From Paracamarosporium sp. OC-R06-R3 (lineage: Eukaryota > Ascomycota > Dothideomycetes > Pleosporales > Didymosphaeriaceae), in assembly GCA_019828545.1 (NCBI GenBank), contig JACVRA010000210.1, forward strand, positions 531 to 64,530: a DNA stretch of 64,000 nt, written 5' to 3'. A program made the translations under genes and the position numbers. Shown piece by piece: positions 57,810 to 64,000 of this stretch; position 1 is the stretch's first letter, and the number at the start of each line of letters is the position of its first letter. The notes beneath the pieces are model-generated. The model ran no database searches and was not told where the DNA came from. It was given only the letters and a program-made list of their open reading frames with translations.

Positions 57810-59353
57810 ATGACCGTATCAGGACTGCACACATTGACGGCAACCGAGATCTCCAAATTAATCAAGAAGAATGAAGCCACCGTTGAAGAGTATGCGCGAT
57901 CGCTTCTTGAGTACATTCAAAAACGAGATAATATCGTGCATGCGTGGACTTATTTAAGCATATATCCTGGAGTGTTGTATTGTGTAAGATGAACGATGTG
58001 CTGACGTTACGAAAGATCCTGATCTAGTAATCAGGCAAGCTCAACGACTTGATCAGATACCTGCTGTTGAACGAGGCCCGCTACATGGAGTGGCTGTCGG
58101 CATAAAAGATATCATGAATACTGAAGGTTCTCTCTCGCGCTGTGCATACCTTTGAAGTTCCATCACTGAATGCTTTAGATATGCCTACCGAGTTTGGATC
58201 GCCCCTTTACAAGGGTAACCAGGCAGGTATAGACTCTCCAGCCGTCGGCGTGCTACGGACTGTTGGAGCGCTTATACTTGGTTTGTTGCATCTCTTACAC
58301 ATGCGGTTTCGTACTAATGCTGAATGCTGGTCCAGGCAAAACAGTCACTTCAGAGTTCACGGTAGCAAACACGGGGACTAACACCACGAATCCTCATGAT
58401 CCAGAGCGCACACCTGGTGGTTCGTCTTGTGGATCGGCGGCAGCAGTAGCTGACTTCCAGGTCCCTCTAAGCGTCGGGACGCAAACTGCTGGTAGTGTTA
58501 CTCGTTCAGCTTCCTTCGTCGGCGTTTATGCCATGAAGCCAACTTACAGCACGATATCTAATGATGGACAAATGACTTACTCGATAACCGTTGACACCTT
58601 CGGTTTCTTCGCACGCAGCGTTGAGGATCTTCAACTCATCGCAGATATATTTGCCCTACAAGACGACGATGTGCCCGTTGAGAAGCCATTGAACGAAGCT
58701 CGCGTTGCCATGATGAAGACACCATTATGGCATCTGGCAGGGTCAGGAACAAGGGATGCTATGGATAAAGCAGCCTCAATTATAACTTCGCACGGTTTAA
58801 AGGTGGATGAAGTCTCTTTCCCTTCAAACTACAGTGATGGAAAAGCGTTGAAGCGAATGTTTAGTCTTATCGCTGAAGGTGAAGCTCAATCGGCGTTTCT
58901 GAAAGAATATCGAATGGACCGGACGAAGGTGGCCAAAGAGATCCCGTTTCTCGTAGAGAACAAATTCAACTACACAAAAAAAGAGAGATTGCAGGCACTA
59001 GACACGTTCGCGCGTATGCGACCAATTTTCGATGACCTGGTTTCAGGTTATGATGCAATCATTACGCCGAGCGTTCCTGACATCGCCCCGCTCGGGCTTG
59101 ACTGGATGGGTGATCCTTCGTTCAATCTTTTGTGGACAGTAAGTCAACTATTAGAGTTTCCTGACCATGGTCCTAACGAATGTGTTTACAGGGATTGCAT
59201 ATGCCTATGATCAATGTCCCAGCCTTCACCGGTTCAAATGGAATGCCAATTGGCCTTTCGATTGTCGCAGGCAGATTTTTGGACCAACATCTCTTACAGA
59301 TTACCAAGGTCCTGTCGACGCCTCTCATGAGCGAAGGTGGCTGGAAGATATAA
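57810..59353 (+). CDS. Amidase-signature family amidohydrolase
   Basis: Five exons, 57810-57957, 58016-58126, 58179-58280, 58336-59138 and 59192-59353, give 441 residues. The catalytic triad of the amidase signature is present: Lys80 (VAVGIKDIMNT), the cis-Ser in TPGGSSCGSAAAVAD (150/151) and the nucleophile Ser174 (TQTAGSVTRSASF). The C-terminus MINVPAFTGSNGMPIGLSIVAGRFLD is typical. The first intron must start with GC rather than GT (tttaa|gcatat) to restore AWTYLNPDLVIRQAQRLD; no GT donor keeps the frame and the homology. Members hydrolyse carboxamides to acid and ammonia; the substrate here is unknown. No signal peptide, so cytosolic. Slightly shorter than many family members but with complete motifs. 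Confidence 0.87.
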
Positions 59354-59670
59354 TAGCCGACATTTCAATAGGGGCTTGTTGCGGATATCAATGTAGAACG
59401 TCTATATCCTACTAATATTGAATGGACTGTCTATCGCGGCTATATCGTCTTATATCTGTACTGTGAATTACCACACTATGTAAAGATAGTGTTGTCTTGT
59501 TAGTACTTCCCAGTGCCATTACAAACAGTTAAGCTAGAAATGTTCTATACGTAATGGGCGTGTAATCTATTCTAAGGTATTAACCTCGTACTCTAATCAG
59601 TAGATAAGTGATGCGTAAAAGGATTCAATAGACGTAAGAACGATAGGCTGTCCTTCAATACTAAACGTAG
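59354..59670. other. Convergent 3' intergenic region
   Basis: 317 bp between the stop codons of the amidase and the four-TM membrane protein genes. AT-rich; nothing recognised. Confidence 0.5.
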
Positions 59671-60393
59671 TTAGCATCCACCACCACCATCTCCACCACC
59701 ACCACCTCCCCCATCGCCTCCCCCTCCACCACCGTCTCCCCCAGCCCAAAACCCTCCATACCCTGACACATCTCCCACATACCCAGCACCACCATACGTC
59801 CGCCCCCTTCTTCCCGTCCTCCCCGTCCCCTTCTGCGCAACCGCAAACCGCCACACACCAACCTTCCTCCCCCTCTTCAACTCCAGCCCGGACCCCAGCA
59901 CTTCAAGTGCATACACCACGATAAGCAACCCACCAAACGCCATGCTCGCATACGCCAAATTGTCATCCACACCCCTATACTCTCTTCCCCTCCGCCCACT
60001 CCTCAAATTCCTCTGCCAACAAATGGTATCCTCGTAGCCCAAAGTCCCCCAAAGATCATTATGGCACTGCGTCCAGAAGATGAGGACGATGATCCAGGCT
60101 ACGAACATGGTGCATGCTGTTGCGAGGGAGTAGATGATTGGGATTTGTAGTTTGTTGTAGAGATATGCGTTTGTGATGGCGAGAGCGAGGGTTACGGGGG
60201 CCGGGATGTAGTACAGGGTTCCGGCGCCGGTGGCTGCCCAAGAGTTGTTTATGTAGGAGGCTGTTGGCGCGGAGTTGATTTGTGTTGCGTAGGCGATGGA
60301 GAGAGGCGTGCAGATTAGGGAGAAGAGGATGAGGAAAAAGTGGGTTACGAGGGGTGGGGCGGGGAGTTGTTTTCTGCGGTGAGGGGGGGACAT
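59671..60393 (-). CDS. Four-TM membrane protein with Gly-rich tail, unknown
   Basis: Single frame, 240 residues. Four hydrophobic helices lie at about 16-36 (VTHFFLILFSLICTPLSIAY), 60-77, 85-110 (IPIIYSLATACTMFVAWIIVLIFW) and 146-165 (LAYASMAFGGLLIVVYALEV). The short N-terminus is basic (MSPPHRRKQ), and a Gly-rich tail ends GGGGDGGGGC. The arrangement resembles MARVEL-type fungal membrane proteins, but I cannot assign it firmly. The Gly tail comes from a cacc-type microsatellite on the + strand and may vary in length. A partial decayed duplicate lies 580 bp upstream (60975-61250). Confidence 0.65.
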   Translation of the reverse strand: MSPPHRRKQLPAPPLVTHFFLILFSLICTPLSIAYATQINSAPTASYINNSWAATGAGTLYYIPAPVTLALAITNAYLYNKLQIPIIYSLATACTMFVAWIIVLIFWTQCHNDLWGTLGYEDTICWQRNLRSGRRGREYRGVDDNLAYASMAFGGLLIVVYALEVLGSGLELKRGRKVGVWRFAVAQKGTGRTGRRGRTYGGAGYVGDVSGYGGFWAGGDGGGGGGDGGGGGGGDGGGGC

Positions 60394-60974
60394 GATTGGT
60401 ATCTTCGTGCGTTATGTTGTGCTATGCTGCGTTGAAGATGGTGGCGGCCACTTTGGTTAAGCGCGATGGCTGTTTAAGTCTCGGTGGTCCGCATTGCTGT
60501 TTTTTTTTGTTTGGGGCGTCGAATGAGCGGCGTGGTTTAAGGCATCGCGAGGGGACTCGTTGTTAATTTATGGTGTTTTGCCAGAGGCGCGTGAACAGCC
60601 TCGTGAGGCGGTGCTGCAGATACGAGGCGGTAGTGCGACCGTATTCGCTATGGTTGTCTTGTTCGGGATTGACAGCGGAGATCGTTGTCGCATGGAGCAA
60701 GGGTAGGCGAACAAACATCGCCGGTCACTCAGTTGAGAAGTAAATACGTTAGTTATAGCTTTGTGAGGGCTGAGTCGAATTCCTTCATCTTTTTCTATGG
60801 CTCTTTTGGGTAGTGGTCAGCTTACGGACGTTGCATGATGCGGCAGAAGGTACCAAGCAAGATGGCGCGGTCAGGTTAAACAGAAGCCGTTAGCACCGCC
60901 AGATCGAGATGGTGTTGGCCTAGCGTGGGACCCTAGTGAGTCGATACTCGAGTTATCCTTCCCAAATAATAATT
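60394..60974. other. Intergenic / promoter of the four-TM gene
   Basis: It contains the upstream region of the membrane protein gene, with a T-run at 60501-60507. No gene seen. Confidence 0.45.
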
Positions 60975-61250
60975 CTCCACTTTAACGACAACACGCCAGA
61001 CTATTATTTACACCCAATTCTTCCTACTTCTAGAATTCCTCTAGTATCAAACAGTATCGTGACCTAAGATCCCCTACAAATTATTATAACACTGCGTCCA
61101 GAGGACGAGGATAAGAATAATATTCTAGATACGAATATACATAGTGTAAGCCAATGCGAGGCTAAAAGAGTAGAATAGATAATGAAATAGGGGTGCGTAA
61201 ACGGGTGTAGAGATGTGTTTGTGAGGGAGAGGACGAGCGTCAGGCGTCAC
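60975..61250 (-). pseudogene. Decayed partial duplicate of the four-TM gene
   Basis: This stretch aligns with 59940-60215 of the membrane-protein gene in the same orientation. The clearest match is attat(aa/gg)cactgcgtccaga at 61081-61100 versus 60057-60076, with attcctct, tacgaa, gagatatgcg-like and gcgagagcgag-like blocks around it. The copy is more AT-rich, has many G-to-A and C-to-T differences (plus some others and small indels), and no longer has an open frame. This is what RIP followed by drift would leave of a duplicated segment. Ends are approximate. Confidence 0.6.
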
Positions 61251-61307
61251 AGCTCTCTATGAAACAGAGGGTATACAACGTCAACGTGAACAAATGTCAT
61301 GAAGCCT

Positions 61308-64000
61308 CTAGGATGTGCTGTCTTGAACTTTGTATATCCACACTCTTCCATTTCCGACACCAATGCCCATAACGTTTCCTGATACGACCGAACATGATGG
61401 GCGATATTCTGAATGTAGCCATACGTGATTTTTGGAGTCGTGTGTGATCCATACGCCGTCGGGACTAAAGCCTAAGACTGGATTCCGGGGACCTTGCGGT
61501 TTCGGGTTACTTAAGACTAATTCCGTACTTGATCGAGCATGGATGTCAATAACACCAACGTCCGTCAGTAGATGTGAGTCTTCAACATCGAATGAGATAT
61601 TGTGAAGCGTTTGTTCAACCTGGAGTATTGAGACGCACTCGCCGCTGCGCGCATTCCAGATCTGCACTTTGTTACCTGACAACACTGATGCCAACCATGT
61701 CGAGTCGTGGGAGAATGTCATTGAAGTAACGTATCTCCCCGGGTTGTTGAGTTCTAATAAACACTCAACATTGTTTACGTCCCATAATTGAATCTTCCCG
61801 TCCCGTGATGTGGACGCCAGCCGGGTTGAATCGTATGAGAAAGTCGCTGAGATAACACTGGTATAGTGATCTATGATTGTTGACACGCATTCACTGCTGC
61901 TCGTATCCCAGACTTTGATCCGCCCCTGTGAGAATAATGCCAGCTTTGCGTTATTATTGGAAAAGACCATCGAGTCGATAGTACCGTTCCCATCCTCGAT
62001 AGTTGACATGCACTGACCGCTGCTCTTATCCCATATTCTTACTCTCCCGTCGTTTAATGCTAATGCCAGGTAGGATGAGTCAGGTGAGAAAGTCATCGAC
62101 GTAATAGAATGGTAGTATGACCCAATTGTTGATATGCACTTGCCGCTATCCACATCCCAGATCTTTACTGTCTTGTCGTATGACGCTGACGCTAACATTG
62201 TTGAGCTATGCGATAGAGCCACCGAAAGAATAGTAGAGCTGTGGCCCTCAGGTCCTGGTAAAAGCTTACTGTTGTTTGTATCCCAGACCTTAATGGTCCT
62301 GTCCGACGATGCTGATACTATGCATGCCAAATTGTGGGGGAAGGCTACTGATTTGATATAGCGGCTATGGGTTCGAAACGTTGACAAGCGTTCGCCATTA
62401 CTCGCATCCAGGACTTCTACTATCTCGCCGTGTGATACTACTACCATTTGGGTCAAGTCGTGGGAGAAGGCCATTGAGTTGACATACTGGATCTTGTGCT
62501 CAAAAGTTAATAGGCACTTGCTCTTGCTCACATCCCAAACTTTAACTGTGTCGTATGATGCTGATGCTAACCAAGCTGAGTTGGGAGAGAAGGCTGCTGA
62601 GAGAATGATGCCCCTATGGCTATGAAGCGTTGATATGCACCTGCCACTGCTCATGTCCCAGATTTTCAGTGTTCCGTCATTCGAGGCTGACGCCAGCCGA
62701 TTTGAATCGGGAGAGAGAGCTATTGACCGGATTTCGGCTTGTTTTTGAAGTATGTTTGTGCATAGGTTGCTATCATGCACCGTATCCCAGATCATTACCC
62801 TCCCATTGTCTGACGCCGATGTTAGTCGGGTCGAGTCATGAGAAAAATCCAAGGAGGTAATGTTGGTCTCATGGCCCCGAAGTGTAGAGAGGCACTTGCC
62901 ATTGCTTACGTCCCAGATCTTGATCGTATTATCGCATAGCCCTGAGGCTAGCCAGGTTGAGTCATGGGAGAAGGCTACTGTCGTGACTGGGCTACTGTGG
63001 CGGAGCGTTAATATACACGCTCCGTTGTTCATGTCCCAGACCTTAACTATCTTGTCTCGTGCCGAGGATGCCGAAGCCAACCAGGCAGAGTTGTGGGAAA
63101 AAGCTACCGAGCAGACGGTAGCTATCTCATGATGGAGAAGTGTCCACAGACGCTGACCACTGCTCGAGTCCCAAACCTCCACTGTCCCGTTGTCTAACGC
63201 TGACGCAATCTGAGTTGATTTATAGGAAAACGCAACTGAAGTGATACATCTATCGCCTTGGAGCGTGAGCGAGCAATTACTGCTGCTTGTATCCCAGATT
63301 TTCACTGCTCTGTCATGTGATGCTGAAGCTAACTGAGACAAATCGTAGGAAAAGGCTACCAAAGTGATAGAGTCACTGTGGCCCTGGAATCTTGCTAGGC
63401 GTTCCTTATTGTTTACGTCCCAGATTTCCAAAGTCCCATTTCTGAAACCCAAAGCCAGCCGAGTTGAGTCGTTAGAGATGGTTGTTGAGGTAACGAGGTT
63501 GTCGTGATTCTCAATCTTCAATAAGTGATCATTGCTCCACACGTCCCACACTATCGTTCTGCTCTTCGATAGCGATACCGCCACTGTTGAGCTGTGGGAA
63601 AATACACTTGAGGTAATGAAGCGCTCGTAGTTCGCGAGTATCTGTTGACACTCGCCACTGCTCGTTTCCCAAACCTTAATCACGCCACCGTTTGATGTTG
63701 ATACCAATTGAGTCGAATCGTGTGATACAGCTAGAGAAGGGAACCAACGATGACAGCCCTGGATTGTGGATAGGCACTTGCCAGTACTTGTGTCCCAGAT
63801 CTTTGTTGTCTCGCATGATGCTGAGACTAGCCAGGTTGAGTCATGGGAGAAGGCCACTAATAGAACAGAGTCGTTGTGGCCCTCGAGCGTCAGCAGACAT
63901 TCTCCATTTGATATGTCCCAGACTTTGACTGTTTTGTCGGATGATCCTGAAACTAATCGGGTCGTGTCGCGAGAAATGGCTACTGAGGTGACGGAGCCGC
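61308..64000 (-). CDS. WD40-repeat C-terminal part of a large NLR-type protein (partial)
   Basis: An open minus-strand frame enters at the right edge and stops at 61308. About 897 residues are visible; the N-terminus is outside the window, so the ATG-like codons inside are not starts. About 19 WD40 repeats of 42-44 residues follow each other (SVAFSHDSTWLASASxDxTVKIWDxxSGxCLSTL). The end (EYRPSCSVVSGNVMGIGVGNGRVWIY) is the usual C-terminus of the WD40 domain in fungal NACHT-WD40 proteins, so a NACHT NTPase upstream is expected but unseen. The repeats are clearly related yet diverged (several contain IVEVLD or other degenerate ends), unlike the near-identical, fast-changing repeats of the HNWD type. 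Role: probable ligand-recognition part of a non-self receptor. Confidence 0.85.
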   Translation of the reverse strand, partial: GSVTSVAISRDTTRLVSGSSDKTVKVWDISNGECLLTLEGHNDSVLLVAFSHDSTWLVSASCETTKIWDTSTGKCLSTIQGCHRWFPSLAVSHDSTQLVSTSNGGVIKVWETSSGECQQILANYERFITSSVFSHSSTVAVSLSKSRTIVWDVWSNDHLLKIENHDNLVTSTTISNDSTRLALGFRNGTLEIWDVNNKERLARFQGHSDSITLVAFSYDLSQLASASHDRAVKIWDTSSSNCSLTLQGDRCITSVAFSYKSTQIASALDNGTVEVWDSSSGQRLWTLLHHEIATVCSVAFSHNSAWLASASSARDKIVKVWDMNNGACILTLRHSSPVTTVAFSHDSTWLASGLCDNTIKIWDVSNGKCLSTLRGHETNITSLDFSHDSTRLTSASDNGRVMIWDTVHDSNLCTNILQKQAEIRSIALSPDSNRLASASNDGTLKIWDMSSGRCISTLHSHRGIILSAAFSPNSAWLASASYDTVKVWDVSKSKCLLTFEHKIQYVNSMAFSHDLTQMVVVSHGEIVEVLDASNGERLSTFRTHSRYIKSVAFPHNLACIVSASSDRTIKVWDTNNSKLLPGPEGHSSTILSVALSHSSTMLASASYDKTVKIWDVDSGKCISTIGSYYHSITSMTFSPDSSYLALALNDGRVRIWDKSSGQCMSTIEDGNGTIDSMVFSNNNAKLALFSQGRIKVWDTSSSECVSTIIDHYTSVISATFSYDSTRLASTSRDGKIQLWDVNNVECLLELNNPGRYVTSMTFSHDSTWLASVLSGNKVQIWNARSGECVSILQVEQTLHNISFDVEDSHLLTDVGVIDIHARSSTELVLSNPKPQGPRNPVLGFSPDGVWITHDSKNHVWLHSEYRPSCSVVSGNVMGIGVGNGRVWIYKVQDSTS

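Noticed and set aside
1..64000. tRNA and rRNA genes
   Set aside because: I looked for the GGTTCRANYCC B-box with a matching A-box and acceptor stem in the intergenic gaps and found none that I could support. A tRNAscan or Infernal run would settle it.

Overview
This is a nuclear segment of a filamentous ascomycete (Pezizomycotina; a Dothideomycete is my best guess, which the sequence does not prove). The evidence is the short introns (about 40-135 bp) with GT..AG ends and CTRAY-like branch sites, fungal-only families (Zn2Cys6 regulator, HET domain, NACHT-ankyrin protein, ECM14, Dal5-type permease), and one decayed duplicate with transition-type changes like those of repeat-induced point mutation (RIP). 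Most genes had to be assembled from several exons; exon borders are given for each and are my own splice calls.

Layout. 1-6.8 kb has no convincing gene. It holds a long, strongly diverged tandem array built on a unit of about 107 bp, with two copies of a TATA-containing module. 6.8-17.8 kb is a housekeeping-like block: the ECM14 pseudo-carboxypeptidase, divergent from a SYT1-like Arf exchange factor, then a short-chain dehydrogenase and a secreted beta-lactamase-fold protein without its catalytic residues. 18.3-32.8 kb is accessory: a Zn2Cys6 regulator, a secreted Cys-rich glycoprotein, an astacin-like protease with a 10-nt exon in its active-site helix, a Dal5-type permease divergent from a TauD-type dioxygenase (probable sulfonate uptake and breakdown), an F-box/2EXR-like protein and an HXXXD acyltransferase. 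33.2-39.7 kb is one NACHT-ankyrin protein of about 2131 residues.

39.7-46.8 kb is gene-poor. It contains a 40-residue metallothionein-like reading frame behind a good TATA box, a reading frame with an internal stop, and GGGCAA/GGGCAC tandem repeats. 46.8-53.6 kb is again conserved: PEX11-like, F-box, coronin, and a GPI-type cell-surface protein. 53.9-64 kb holds a HET-domain protein, an amidase, a four-TM membrane protein with a Gly-rich tail, a decayed partial duplicate of that gene, and the C-terminal WD40 half of a very large protein that runs off the right edge.

The genes do not form one pathway. Two themes stand out. One is non-self recognition: NACHT-ANK, HET and a probable NLR-type WD40 protein within 31 kb. 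The other is a small sulfonate/taurine unit (permease plus dioxygenase) whose shared promoter carries a 10-bp perfect inverted repeat with CGG/CCG half-sites.
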